DNA of 64,000 bases from Elysia crispata (lineage: Eukaryota > Mollusca > Gastropoda > Plakobranchidae). Location: positions 200,001 to 264,000 of the forward strand of contig JAWDGP010002216.1 in the NCBI GenBank assembly GCA_033675545.1. The letters are read 5' to 3'. The translations under genes and the position numbers were made by a program. The notes under the pieces are model-generated. The model was not told where the DNA came from, did no database searches, and was given only the letters and a program-made list of their open reading frames with translations. Positions 1-11,715 of the stretch are shown here, in pieces (the stretch's first letter is position 1; each line of letters opens with the position of its first letter).

Positions 1-254
1 TAAGCTTTACTTTTCTGTTCACATTTAGTGATCTCTTACTAATTTTTTCTCCTTTCTAAATACATCAGGCCTGGCTTTTGCGTTTGTAACATTGTAACAC
101 TAGAGAGACGGAAGTTAAAGCGGCATATGGAAAACCGTGTAGCTGTAAATGATGCACCACTGCTCGGCATAAAATCTAATATAAATTTCATGGAGCATCT
201 GATAAAGGAGATCAAAAAAGGGTCAGAGAAGCCTCATTGACTGAGTTTATTCAA
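1..254. other. unique sequence left of copy A
   Basis: AT-rich unique DNA with no recognisable gene. It ends abruptly at the TTC tract. It shows no similarity to the sequence preceding the corresponding TTC tract of copy B, so the tract marks the left limit of the duplication. Confidence 0.6.
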
Positions 255-1623
255 TTCTTCTTCTTCTTCTTCTTCTTCTTCTTCTTCTTCTTCTTCTTCT
301 TCTTCTTCTTCTTCTTCTTCTTCTTCTTCTTCTTCTTCTTCTTCTTCTTCTTCTTCTTCTTCTTCTTCTTCTTCTTCTTCTTCTTCTTCTTCTTCTTCTT
401 CTTCTTCTTCTTCTTCTTCTTCTTCTTCTTCTTCTTCTTCTTCTTCTTCTTCTTCTTCTTCTTCTTCTTCTTCTTCTTCTTCTTCTTCTTCTTCTTCTTC
501 TTCTTCTTCTTCTTCTTCTTCTTCTTCTTCTTCTTCTTCTTCTTCTTCTTCTTCTTCTTCTTCTTCTTCTTCTTCTTCTTCTTCTTCTTCTTCTTCTTCT
601 TCTTCTTCTTCTTCTTCTTCTTCTTCTTCTTCTTCTTCTTCTTCTTCTTCTTCTTCTTCTTCTTCTTCTTCTTCTTCTTCTTCTTCTTCTTCTTCTTCTT
701 CTTCTTCTTCTTCTTCTTCTTCTTCTTCTTCTTCTTCTTCTTCTTCTTCTTCTTCTTCTTCTTCTTCTTCTTCTTCTTCTTCTTCTTCTTCTTCTTCTTC
801 TTCTTCTTCTTCTTCTTCTTCTTCTTCTTCTTCTTCTTCTTCTTCTTCTTCTTCTTCTTCTTCTTCTTCTTCTTCTTCTTCTTCTTCTTCTTCTTCTTCT
901 TCTTCTTCTTCTTCTTCTTCTTCTTCTTCTTCTTCTTCTTCTTCTTCTTCTTCTTCTTCTTCTTCTTCTTCTTCTTCTTCTTCTTCTTCTTCTTCTTCTT
1001 CTTCTTCTTCTTCTTCTTCTTCTTCTTCTTCTTCTTCTTCTTCTTCTTCTTCTTCTTCTTCTTCTTCTTCTTCTTCTTCTTCTTCTTCTTCTTCTTCTTC
1101 TTCTTCTTCTTCTTCTTCTTCTTCTTCTTCTTCTTCTTCTTCTTCTTCTTCTTCTTCTTCTTCTTCTTCTTCTTCTTCTTCTTCTTCTTCTTCTTCTTCT
1201 TCTTCTTCTTCTTCTTCTTCTTCTTCTTCTTCTTCTTCTTCTTCTTCTTCTTCTTCTTCTTCTTCTTCTTCTTCTTCTTCTTCTTCTTCTTCTTCTTCTT
1301 CTTCTTCTTCTTCTTCTTCTTCTTCTTCTTCTTCTTCTTCTTCTTCTTCTTCTTCTTCTTCTTCTTCTTCTTCTTCTTCTTCTTCTTCTTCTTCTTCTTC
1401 TTCTTCTTCTTCTTCTTCTTCTTCTTCTTCTTCTTCTTCTTCTTCTTCTTCTTCTTCTTCTTCTTCTTCTTCTTCTTCTTCTTCTTCTTCTTCTTCTTCT
1501 TCTTCTTCTTCTTCTTCTTCTTCTTCTTCTTCTTCTTCTTCTTCTTCTTCTTTTTCTTCTTCTTCTTCTTCTTCTTCTTCTTCTTCTTCTTCTTCTTCTT
1601 CTTCTTCTTCTTCTTCTTCTTCT
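255..1623 (+). repeat. giant (TTC)n / (GAA)n microsatellite, about 456 units
   Basis: A 1369-bp tract of the triplet TTC with a single visible interruption, a C-to-T change near 1553. On the minus strand it reads GAA. Open reading frames across it (poly-Phe, poly-Lys, poly-Arg) are artefacts of the repeat. Long pure GAA/TTC tracts are known to form triplex (H-DNA) and to stall replication and transcription. The sequence just right of the tract (from 1624) matches the sequence right of the shorter TTC tract at 11,716-12,002, so the two tracts are homologous. Confidence 0.98.
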
Positions 1624-2859
1624 GGCCACTGTTTTCACCAAGATATTTATGACAAAGTCCAGGTTCTGCCATAAATCACTACAATACTCTGCAGCCCCTA
1701 CAGGAAATTTTAAGGGTCTTGAAGCCATCTCCAAAGAATCTGGCCCCCAAATCAAGTAGTCAATTAGTCTCCAAAGGAGTGTCAGTCGACTTTTTGCAAG
1801 ACTTCCCCTTTACTGGAAACCTGGACCTCCAGCTCGCCTTTGAGCCGTCTTTAAAAGGAGAAGAGCACCTAGAAGATGGGAGGTTTGTAACCTTGTGGTT
1901 TAAAAGGCAGAATAAAGTGATGAGGAGGATGTGAAGCTTCTTTGGAAAATCATAGAGAAAAAGCAATTTATTTTCGGGTGAAGATTTAATATGGCGCAAG
2001 AGTGATAGGTGCCTCCTTCTCCATTTAATCTTTTATATCAGACAAAACAGCCTTTAAAAAGAAAAACTGTCTGAAAATCGTTTTGCTGAGTAAACAAAGT
2101 AACGTATCGACTGATGTCCTGAAGGTGTCCTAAAATTGTCTCTCTTGACACTAAATAATGTTTATTGTCTTCACACTGGACCTAGTGTGTGTTCTAGATC
2201 GAATCATTTGTCTAAAAAGAGAGTGCTTTCTCTCCCAGTTTCAATCTCTCTTTCTTTTTCTGTGGATTTTCATTTTCACCATGACCTTCATTTCTCGTTG
2301 TCTTCAAATCTTTCTGTGTATTACATGTTTTCAAATGGGTAGGCAAGATAACTGCAATAGTATTGAACGCAATAATTACAAAAAACGAAACTTAAGAGGC
2401 TCGCATAAAAATACAACTTTGATTCTCTCAAGGGAAACAGTAGACAGAATGATTAAACCAGCATAATTTGGTTCAGTTTCACCAGTTGGATTTGGCAGAA
2501 ATCTTCGTTAAGATTGATCTTTTTTTTTCCGGAGCTTTAAATTTCAAACTTGCTTACTAACATCTTTATCTCTTCTGTGTCCGTTTAGCGCAACAAAGAT
2601 TTTCTTTGTTACAGGCTTTTCTTCAGAGATAATTTAAAGTTTCAAGTTCTTGCTCTCTCACATCATATTTTTATCAGTGCTTGAAACAAACCATAGGCCA
2701 GACAAAACGTCCTGCTCCTTGTTAAAATTCAGATCAACATAAATCCAGAAATTACGCCTTGTAAATTTATCGACGCATTTTAAAACTTTCATTATTCAAA
2801 TATCAAGCAACGAAGTCTGTTAACGGTTTTTTCCTTTTTATTTTTTAAAGAAGAAAATA

Positions 2860-4010
2860 CGAGGGGATTGGTCTAGATATCAGGCAAGAAAGATGGAGCT
2901 TTGTAATTTGTCACACACAGTTTTATTTCTCTACGTAGTCATCGGGCAGAGTGACACATTTCTGCCACGTCTCTTTGACCTTCTAAAGTTCTTTTTAGTA
3001 AAAAGACTCAGACTGGGCCCCAACTGCTTCAATGGCGTTCCCGTTGTCATGGACACGGCGTCTTTTGGGTGATTGCTTAGGATTAGGGAACAAAAAGGGA
3101 GGAGGGGAGGGGGAAGCTTTGTCTGATGAATAAGCTGTATGTGGTAGGATTTTAAAGTCTCTCTGTTCTGCTGTCTGAACTGTTTGTTGTGCCCTTTGAC
3201 CATGGGCATTGTCATGCAGTAGGAGTAGCCCATTACTGATTTTTTTTGATTTGATATGATGTCACCTTTGCTTTCTTTGATGAAAGGGGAGATGGAATTT
3301 TCCATCGCATGGGGGAACATTTTTTTCGTTTAGCATAAAAATGATAAATCCATGTTTCATACATAGTCACCATGTTTTCAAAAAAATATGAGTCATTTGA
3401 CTCCATTTGAAGGAGAATTTTGTAGGACTCAACCATCTGCTATTTCCGCTCACTGGTGAAAAGGCGACGTACCCTCAGCGTAGAAACCTATTCATGTTAA
3501 GATGGTTATGGAGAATCAGTTCAATTTACCCTACACTGGTTCCAGTTTCACTTGAGAGCTGCTCAAGAGTTGTGATTAATTTTGATCTTGTAGATCCAGT
3601 TTCTCCTCTACTATTATCTTCAGTCATCACAAAAGGTTGGCGCCATCCACGATCTTTGTCCATCACCGACATGAATCCAGACATAAAGTTTATTACCCAG
3701 TATTATATCGAGGACATTTGGATCATTGTCTAAGAAATATCAAAAGGGGATTTTCCTTGCAAGTTTAACAACTTAATAACCGAGCAATATTCAACCGGCG
3801 CCATAACGCAGCTTTAACAAAGAAAAACAAACAGTTTTTTTTTTTTATTTGGGTTTCATTAAACGCGCTAGCAATTAATATAAAAATACTTTCGGATGTT
3901 TCCGAAAATTTGCATGTTATGTAACAAAGAAAATGTTTTGAATGCTGACAAAAAATAATTTCCAATACTTTCCCACGGTCCTTTCTTCCTCAGATCAAAC
4001 ACTTCTCGGA
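2860..4010 (-). mobile_element. mariner-family (Tc1/mariner) DNA transposon, decayed
   Basis: The element is about 1.15 kb, flanked on both sides by TA (2858-2859 and 4011-4012), the target duplication of Tc1/mariner elements. Its ends read inward as related, degenerate inverted repeats: CGAGGGGATTGGTCT on the left, and CGAGAAGTGTTTGATCT on the right when read on the minus strand. It carries the remains of a transposase on the minus strand. Copy B of the surrounding duplication has no element at the matching place: 37 nt there against about 46 nt of flanking sequence here. This supports insertion into copy A after duplication. The size is slightly below the usual 1.3 kb for mariner. Confidence 0.82.
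2923..3670 (-). pseudogene. mariner transposase, broken
   Basis: Reading the minus strand with frame changes gives recognisable mariner transposase pieces in order. First comes a degraded stretch near 3560-3640 (…DNSRGETGSTRSK…), which corresponds to the linker after the first helix-turn-helix. Next is YETWIYHFYAKRKKC near 3330-3365, matching the family GDETWVYHYDPETK block. Then comes a block with MRWKIPSPLSSKKAK, then LLHDNAHGQRAQQ near 3190-3230 (the HDN catalytic block), and finally QKCVTLPDDYVEK followed by TAA ending at 2923. Several in-frame stops and frameshifts break it, and the SPDLAPSD-type block carrying the last catalytic Asp reads SSDKASPSP, so it cannot be active. The N-terminal DNA-binding part is barely detectable. 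Confidence 0.85.
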
Positions 4011-5540
4011 TAATAGTTAAAAATCATTTTGGTTTTCTTTATAAAGGTTAATCATGGAACCTAAAGCTAGATGTATACATGGAAAAAAATATGGATGTGA
4101 CTGGTTGAAGAAAGGCGCACAAGAGTATGTTTAGTTTTAATTTTTGGCGTTACGAAGGTAAAAGTTGAACATAAAATCTGAATCCTAAGGTCTATCGTAA
4201 AAAGACCGGTTGAACAAACTAGACATTTTGCTCGGTGAATAATTATTATCCACCTGTTATGCCAGTGCAAAAGATATGACAATGTTATATATTTATGAAG
4301 TTTATGACATCCCCCGTTTGTCTGCAATATTTTTTTCCTCTTCGCTGTTCTCTGCGTTTTATTAAATATGTGATTCTAGATAGGGAGCTTATGGAAAAAA
4401 AAGATTTATAGTTATAGCGGCACAACTAGGAAAATGACCGAATAAGATTAATCGCTAATTTTGTAAAAATCCAATGTTAATTCTCTTACAGAGTTATACT
4501 TCTTGGACGTTTTGCGGAAATTTCTGGCTTTTTATTGTTCGTTTTGAGAATCATTGTGTATCAAATTACAGAATCAGCTGTTTTCTAGATTTAGATATTG
4601 CGTCAATTATTTTTAAAAAAGAATAAACCTCATTTCTTACTCGAAGTGAAATTTCTTTTTGATTGCAAGATGTTTCCAGACATTTCAGCACATTAATCTG
4701 ATTTGGCTCTCTCCATTTAAGCAAGGAATGGTCCAGAAGAGGAGACCCTTAGATCGTTCACAAACGGATTTTAATGACTTGGGTGATGTTCTTTGTTTAG
4801 TTTTATTTTCTCTTTGTTTTCCCAATAAAGTTTATATTGAGTCGCCGATCTCCATTCAAGCCAGAAATTTGGCTGGATGATTGGGGACAACCTCACCAAC
4901 AGTGTTTAACTAAAACTACCTGATTGTCAGTTCAACCCTATATCGCCTCAACTATCTGGCACACTGAGCTGAATGAGGTGTCCAGTCAAATTGGTTGTTA
5001 CAAAAGAGATTAACACATTGTTTTGAAATAGAATTTTAAAAAAGAGAGAGAGTTGGAGAGGGCGAACTTTCTGATTTTTTTTTTTTTTTGGGAACTGAGC
5101 CAGAATTTCAATAAAAGGTTGTCTTTCAGCGCAACCGTAATTTTTTTCGTAGCCTTTATTTCGAAGAAAATTATCCTCCTAGCCATCTGAGTGTGAAATA
5201 CCGCTCTGAATCGAGTTGCGTCCCTTTGGTAGATCAACACTCAGAAACAATTAATGTACCCGGAGACAGCAAGACTAGAAGTATACAGACTTCCTAAATT
5301 TGAAATCAAAGAGCTTTGACTTAAAAAAGCATTGTATAATTACTTCGCACTTCCATTTCCTCTCTTTGAAAATAATGATGATTGTATTATTACGATATTC
5401 CCGGTGGATCTAAAATGATCTATTTTTCTTTACAATGACATGACATTTTATTAATAATGCCATGAATCACGAAGTTCCTGAAAACGAAAATTGAGATCCC
5501 TGTTGCGGAAGGCAACGAGACAAAGGAAGGAGGCAAATTG

Positions 5541-5713
5541 TTTTTGATTAATATCGTATTGACTGGAGTAGCCGTTGAGAATCTAGTTAGAGTAAGAGAG
5601 CTGGCTTTCTTATCATCATCCACTGTCATTGTTTGACGAGAGTCGGCGAGAATTCGGAAATACGCATGTATCTTGCAGCACCCTCAAGCTATAGATCTAA
5701 GCCTTGTCTTCCT
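5541..5713. other. highly conserved core shared by both duplicate copies (copy A)
   Basis: 173 nt matching 15,144-15,316 with about 7 substitutions and no indel, whereas the flanks of the duplication contain many indels. It may be an exon, a regulatory element or part of an older interspersed repeat. The minus-strand frame reads TVDDDKKASSLTLTRFSTAT in copy A and TEDDDKKASSLTLTRFSTAT in copy B, but it diverges by frameshift just past the core. In the plus frame copy A has a stop where copy B has Trp. I do not recognise a family. Confidence 0.55.
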
Positions 5714-6486
5714 GCAAGCTCTTGTGAGAAACCGCATTTTAAGATATCTGGTTTTTAGATTTCCACTGTATGGTTCTCACGTTTGACAGACGCTAAGGAA
5801 ATTGCTTGTTTCTTTGTTATTTTTTCCCATGTTCCTATTCTGTTTTGTCTATCAGATTAATAGAAGTTCCTCACCAACTATAAGCATGTCCATAATTCTT
5901 TTAATATGAGATATTTTTTTTTTATTCAGAAAGGATCGTGGCTGTCGGTTTGTTGCCAGTAATTAAGTTTTGTTTTCATACATGTCTTACTTCCTAGTCT
6001 TCCAGTTGTGAAAATAGCTTTGCTCTCACGCTTCATAATAAAGTTAGCCTCTTTAATAAGAAAAATGAGGAAGGATAGATAAATCTGTTTTGTAGGTCTT
6101 CAATATCAAATTGGAAATATAATAATATTAAAAAAAATTATTTAGAACACATTACAATAATGTCATGGGCCTTAATTTGTAGGATTTCCTATAAAATAAA
6201 ATGATTTGATTAAATCTTGTTCAGCTCTAATATCCAAATGATTAATTTCTATCTGGTGCAAGAGAACCTTTACAACAAGCCTGGTCTAGGATATTCCCGA
6301 CGAAACAGCTGACAAAGAATTGGAGAAAAAGCTCATCTGATAGGAAATTTATGCGGCTAAAACTCATTGCTTTGCATTTTGGTGGGTTCTAAAAGTTAAA
6401 ACTGATAATATCTTGTGGCATTGGAACGGATGGGGTGGAATTATGTTTGGTTCGTTTTATCATTGGCAAACATTGTTTAAATACGG

Positions 6487-8749
6487 CCCACGCTATTTTT
6501 TTTTTATTTTTTTTTTTTTGCGTGTGTGTTGGTGGAAAAAAAAGGCGGGCGGGGGGGGAAGGGTCTTTCTGTGTTGGTTTGAATTTCGTAAGGCCTCGTA
6601 ATGATTTTTTTTTCTGTTGTTTCCTCATTATTATAAATATTAAAAAGTACGTGTGGTTGCGCGTGTAATCGTTTTATCAAAATGCGACTGTCGTATGACA
6701 TGACCTTCAAAGCTTCAGTTCATTTGTTCAGTGACTCTAACTGTCTAATCTCTAAGATTTTTTTTTTAATGAGAAAATTTATTATTAAAGGAGACAGAAA
6801 AGGGAAAGGTATTTGTTAGAGTGCTTAAGGGGTTACTGAAATCAACGGTTATTTGGAAGTTTGATTTTGGAAACAAAATTCGATCCAGCTGTACGTGAAT
6901 TGTTATTGAATTCTGCTTATGGTGTTAGGGTATTTTGAGTTTCAATCAATATAGAATCAATAAGCATGGCCTTGCAGAAGATCAACGGATCAGGGCAACA
7001 GAGGGTTCAGTTTAACCCATTTAGAACTCCGGTCTCCATGTGCCATAGCAGAATATATATGTGTGACTTTAATTGAATATTGATTGTATTTTCTTTTGAT
7101 AAAATTATTATTATTTCCATTGTGACTGCAAGATACCCATCATCCAATTGATTTTCATAGATTATGAAATCTGTAGAACCTGCCTGAATGCGATCATTTG
7201 CAGTGCCATTTGTAACAATCCTAACATGTATATTGGGCGCTTAATTTATTAAATAACTAAATCTAGTTGATTTCATTCTTCTGGAAGCTTATTAGATCCT
7301 TAATCGCAGGCATATTAAAGGTTGGTGGTGCTTAAATAAGTGATTGAAATATTCCGTTTACTAAGAGTGGTCCCAGACTTTTTACGTCTTAAAGTTGTTT
7401 CGTCGATTTTGCAAGTCTGAAAATGTATCTGAAAACGAGTTAAGTTTGACCCAATGGTTGTGAACCCACATCAAATATTTTTAATGGGATCAGTTAGGGA
7501 TCAGTTAGAACACGTATTTTACTATACGGTTTACCAACAGAGCACGTTTCAGCGCAGCTGAGGCCAAGTTAACTCCTACACGGTTTCATAATTTATTCAC
7601 AGCGCCTGACAATAACTGTTCTCAGTTGAGAACACCTAGGGGTAAATCTGGCGGCTAAACTAGACAGTTTGGATCCATTAACTTTTGTTCACTGTAAGAG
7701 TTTATTTGGTACCTTGTCGCATTGACCTGTCACTTATTGAACGATGTCCAATGATCTTTGTAAGTGTAATTAATAATTATGATCGTTACAAAGAAGTCCA
7801 TGATAGCATCCTCTTTTCTGCAAATAATTATGATTATTCTAGCTCAGAGATAAACCCCTATGATGTCGTAAAAAACAAATCCATAGCAAACCCAGTGTTT
7901 GCTCACTTCGTTCCGATAAAAATGGAGAGATTTTCAAACTTTGGTCTTGAACGCTTGACCCTGGTTGACCTTTGTACTCTGCTGCTGTGGTACCAAAGTC
8001 AGTCTATCAATCAACTAAGTTGGTTAAGCCTCAACTCTGGGAGGCTATTACACTGAAAGTGCTGCCCAAGGGAGGCGACTAAACCTTTGAACAGACACTC
8101 ATAAATTGTCTATTCTGTTAAAAACCTGAAATAATAAAAAGGATGTCTAGCTTAAAATGTGACAGAAAAATAAAGATTGAAGATACAGACAAAAGTCTTT
8201 AAAAAGCTTAAAAACAATCACGCGAATTTGTCTGACACTAAAAAAATGAACAGTTTTTTTCCTTTAAAATACGGTAAAGTTAAACTAAAGTTTTCAGTAG
8301 AGGAGACCATGGAGCTTGCAAGAAAAGAAGATAAGAGTCGAAAATATCAGTGAATGTAAATTGAGTGGAAAAGATCCGAAATTATTTGTAAATACAAATT
8401 TCGCAAATTGTAATTTAAAGCTGGCATTGAGTAGATTTCTTTTAATTGAGAAAAAAATTATTATTAAAATTACCGTATTACCTCAGACTTACTACAGTTT
8501 CTTTAACAAGAACGAATAAATGAAAATAAATTGCCCTGAGAAATATGAAGAAGGCATTTCTTCTGATTCATGTAGGAGATCACACAGTTTTGGAGGCGAG
8601 AATGATAATTAAAAGCAATTTATCTGACCACATCATGTAGCATTTTTATCACCACAACCTGCACTGACTTGACGGAAGGCGTTTGTTGGAATAACGGAAT
8701 CGAGTATGAGAATTAGTAAAACATAGAGAATTTAAATAAGTGTTTCGCT
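6487..8749. other. unique region between duplicate copies, no gene seen
   Basis: AT-rich sequence beginning with T- and G-runs (6496-6560). It contains an open frame of 123 codons on the plus strand (7685-8056) without a recognisable domain, coding bias or splice context. I cannot support a gene here. Confidence 0.5.
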
Positions 8750-9016
8750 CACTCTCTTTTTCTATTCCCTCTCATTCTCTTTCTTGCTCTTTCTCTCAAA
8801 CTGTCTGTCTGCCTACCTCTCTTTCTCTTCCTCTGTCTCTCTTGCTCTTCCTCTGTCTCTCTTGCTCTCTCTATTTCTTTCTCTCTTTCTCTCTCTCCTA
8901 TCTCCCTCCCTCTCTCTCTCGCTCTCTATCTCTCTCCTCTCTTCCTCTCTCTCTCGCTCTCTATCTCTCTCCTCTCTCCCTCCCTCTATCTCTCTCTTTC
9001 TCTCTCTCCCCTTACC
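8750..9016 (+). repeat. degenerate (CT)n-rich tract
   Basis: About 265 bp of imperfect CT dinucleotides with TTT, CCC and GT interruptions. The Ser/Leu-rich open frames across it are repeat artefacts. Confidence 0.9.
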
Positions 9017-9193
9017 CTGTATGTGTATTTCGCCTTAACAGTAGTCAAGCATTTGTTCCATTCAATGGTTCAGTTATTTCCTATTTCAGCACAAATATAA
9101 CGTTATCCATCAAGCTGAGAAACTATGACATCATTTTCTTTTCGGTGGAATAAACGCTAAAAGTCCAAGAATCATGAGTTGTTAACTTAAAAA

Positions 9194-9577
9194 TTGTGTT
9201 TTGTCATGACTGTCATGGACAATTTAGAAACAGTTACAAAAGAAAGCGGAGGCAACAGAAAGCTGGTTCCCACGGAGAATGCTATGAAAACAGCGTCACG
9301 AGCAGCTGACAGAATAAGATCACTCAAAAATAGAATACGAAAACGCCATGCAACCTTTTTTTTTTTTTGGCCATGTGATGAGAAGAAAGAAATTAAAACA
9401 TCTTCTGACAAGAGGAACGATCGAAAGAAAACCCAGAAGGGGAAAGCTGAGAGAAAAGAAGTAGGATGGACTAACAAAGTGGTTAAAAGTAAGCGAGTGA
9501 CAGATGCACTGAACGCGACGAGGGAACGAGGTGCGTGGAAGGTCATGGTCGCCCACGCTACAGAGAAGGGAGCCTGA
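9194..9577 (+). mobile_element. non-LTR retrotransposon 3' fragment (reverse transcriptase C-terminal tail)
   Basis: The last part of this 127-codon frame reads …EVGWTNKVVKSKRVTDALNATRERGAWKVMVAHATEKGA-stop. It matches the tail found after the reverse transcriptase domain of many invertebrate LINE open reading frames, of the pattern GHVMRR…GLTKWLK…ATRDRDAWKVMVAHA. An upstream portion, RSLKNRIRKRHA, fits the segment before the usual FFGHVMRR block. The open frame switches register at a T-run (9357-9368): the expected GHVMRR is found in another frame just after it, and the frame then drifts again. So this is a frameshifted, 5'-truncated relic. A TGAC-like tail (CTGACTGACTCATTGACTGA) follows directly, as is common at LINE 3' ends. 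Confidence 0.75.
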
Positions 9578-10346
9578 CTGACTCATTGACTGAAGTTAAA
9601 AATCCGAGCAGGAGAGAAAAATCACCTTCCTTGCAGGACAACTTGGTATTTATAAAGGAAAACAAAAGACGCGAGAGTGTCTGCAAATAGTATAATACAG
9701 AGGCTAAAAAGTGACAGTCACATAACTTGGTAATTACGGTACAAAAAAGTAACAGCACAACTATTAATTTGAAGTACAAACATTTCGCTTGTAAAGTGGC
9801 TCCGTCAGAAATATGAAGAAGGTTATGTTCACAGGCTGCATGCATAAAATTGGGATGATTGTGCTCAGGAGAAACAAGTGATTGTTGGGGACCTTGAAGC
9901 ATTCTGCGCACTGCCCCTCCCCCATCCAATCATTTATGACAAAAGAAGAAATTTTTATTTGTTCATTTTTGGCCTTTAAAATAGATCGATACTTCACATG
10001 ACGACTGGTTAAAGAAAAACAAGTTCAGGTTTCTAAGTCGTCGGTCGGTGTCAATAAATCTGTATAAATTTTACGATGGTTGAAATTCATTGCTTTAGGT
10101 ACAAATTGCGATGTATCGGATGTTTCACAACTCTTGTAAACCAGCTGTAAATAAAGCTTCAGGCTTTTTCCCCTCTCAGTATATGTTTTTATGGAGATCA
10201 GAATGACTAGGATAAAATTTAGAAGAATTTTTTTTTAATTAATCGGAATATCTTAACAAATCAAAGTCTTCGGAACATGGGATGGCCGTTTTATAATTAT
10301 TGACTCTACAACTGTAAAGTTACAAATCAATACGTGGGAGGCAAAG
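9578..10346. other. unique sequence, no gene seen
   Basis: AT-rich sequence between the retrotransposon tail and the 73-bp minisatellite. The open frames on the minus strand (9558-9929, 9764-9997) show no recognisable domain. Confidence 0.45.
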
Positions 10347-10852
10347 GGGTGGAGGAATAGGGTGAAAAGGGAGAAGAAGAGATAACCTTCCAATGGCCAA
10401 TAATATACGCAGGTATAATGGGTGGAGGAATAGGGTGAAAAGGGAGAAGAAGAGATAACCTTCCAATGGCCAATAATATACGCAGGTATAATGGGTGGAG
10501 GAATAGGGTGAAAAGGGAGAAGAAGAGATAACCTTCCAATGGCCAATAATATACGCAGGTATAATGGGTGGAGGAATAGGGTGAAAAGGGAGAAGAAGAG
10601 ATAACCTTCCAATGGCCAATAATATACGCAGGTATAATGGGTGGAGGAACAGGGTGAAAAGGGAGAAGAAGAGATAACCTTCCAATGGCCAATAATATAC
10701 GCAGGTATAATGGGTGGAGGAATAGGGTGAAAAGGGAGAAGAAGAGATAACCTTCCAATGGCCAATAATATACGCAGGTATAATGGGTGGAGGAACAGGG
10801 TGAAAAGGGAGAAGAAGAGATAACCTTCCAATGGCCAATAATATACGCAGGT
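10347..10852. repeat. 73-bp minisatellite, about 6.9 copies
   Basis: Units start at 10,347, 10,420, 10,493, 10,566, 10,639, 10,712 and 10,785, each beginning GGGTGGAGGAAYAGGGTGAA. They are nearly identical. The clearest variant is AATAG in units 1-4 and 6 against AACAG in units 5 and 7, so the array is young or homogenised. Units contain an exact GGCCAATAATATACGCAGGT. The minus strand has no stop codon in any frame within a unit, so it yields three overlapping frames of 143-192 codons that look like Pro/Leu/Ser-rich proteins. I treat these as artefacts. Confidence 0.96.
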
Positions 10853-11179
10853 TAGAAGAGTAAAGAATTAGATGATCAAGCGTCAATATTTTATTGGTTA
10901 CTGCCAGAGTCTCATCTCTTCACTTGTATACCTCACAGACGAGCAGCTTTTATAGCAGCTGACTGTAATATCTAGGATACAGTTCTCGATACTAATATGT
11001 GTTGGAGGGATAGAAGGCAAATTTTTAATCGAGGAAAAAAAAGACTTGAAATTTTAGTAACTATGTTGTAGTCAGTTTTGAAATTAGTGACAGATCTAAT
11101 ACCAAATCTTTATCTCTTTATCTGTCTGTTTCTCATTTTGTATGGTCTTTTGGCTTCATGTCGATGTTCCTCTATGTTT
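10853..11179. other. unique sequence, no gene seen
   Basis: AT-rich spacer between the minisatellite and the next CT tract, with nothing recognised. Confidence 0.4.
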
Positions 11180-11487
<308 letters not shown>

Positions 11488-11715
11488 TATGTATATATGC
11501 AAAGCACCTATCATCGATTTTTGGCAAGAACAGCTGCCTTAGGCTTTATGGAAATTAATTTCACTTCTTTTTTCGAGAAACATTTTGCATAAAAGTTTAG
11601 TTTTGTCCTTTGCATCTTTATGTGGAGTCATATTTTGTTTTAAACCTGAATACTATTGTTAACAGTGTTTTTAGTTTTTGTTTATTTTTTCCAGTTTGTC
11701 TCAAAGCGGGACAAA
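11488..11715. other. unique sequence left of copy B
   Basis: Short unique segment without similarity to bases 1-254. It ends at the TTC tract where duplication copy B begins. Confidence 0.5.

Larger units (their letters stand above)
1624..6486 (+). repeat. segmental duplication, copy A
   Basis: This block aligns collinearly, in the same orientation, with 12,003-16,110. Anchor pairs I could match by eye are: 1624 with 12,003 (right flank of the TTC tract), about 2145 with 12,530, 2461 with 13,073, 2700-2816 with 13,415-13,530, 4018 with 13,568, 5541-5713 with 15,144-15,316, and about 6205-6300 with 15,815-15,910. Identity is moderate over most of the block and high in the 5541-5713 core. The main difference is a mariner-type insertion (2860-4010) present here only. 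Similarity fades at about 6486, where T/G-rich sequence begins. I recognise no gene inside; the short open frames are not shared between the two copies. Confidence 0.88.

Noticed and set aside
237-1755. Long open frames of 471-502 codons over the TTC tract (poly-Phe, poly-Arg, poly-Lys)
   Set aside because: Pure products of the triplet repeat with no stop in these frames; no non-repeat conserved sequence.
2931-3733. Forward-strand frame 3407-3733 as a separate gene
   Set aside because: It is antisense to the mariner transposase relic on the minus strand.
7685-8056. 123-codon plus-strand frame
   Set aside because: No recognisable domain, no splice or promoter support, and a frame of this length is expected by chance.
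10347-10852. Regular repeats resembling a CRISPR array
   Set aside because: The whole 73-bp unit is repeated with no unique spacers, in a eukaryotic context.
10253-10886. 192-, 188- and 143-codon frames on the minus strand
   Set aside because: All three come from the 73-bp minisatellite, which is open in every minus frame; a real protein would use one frame.
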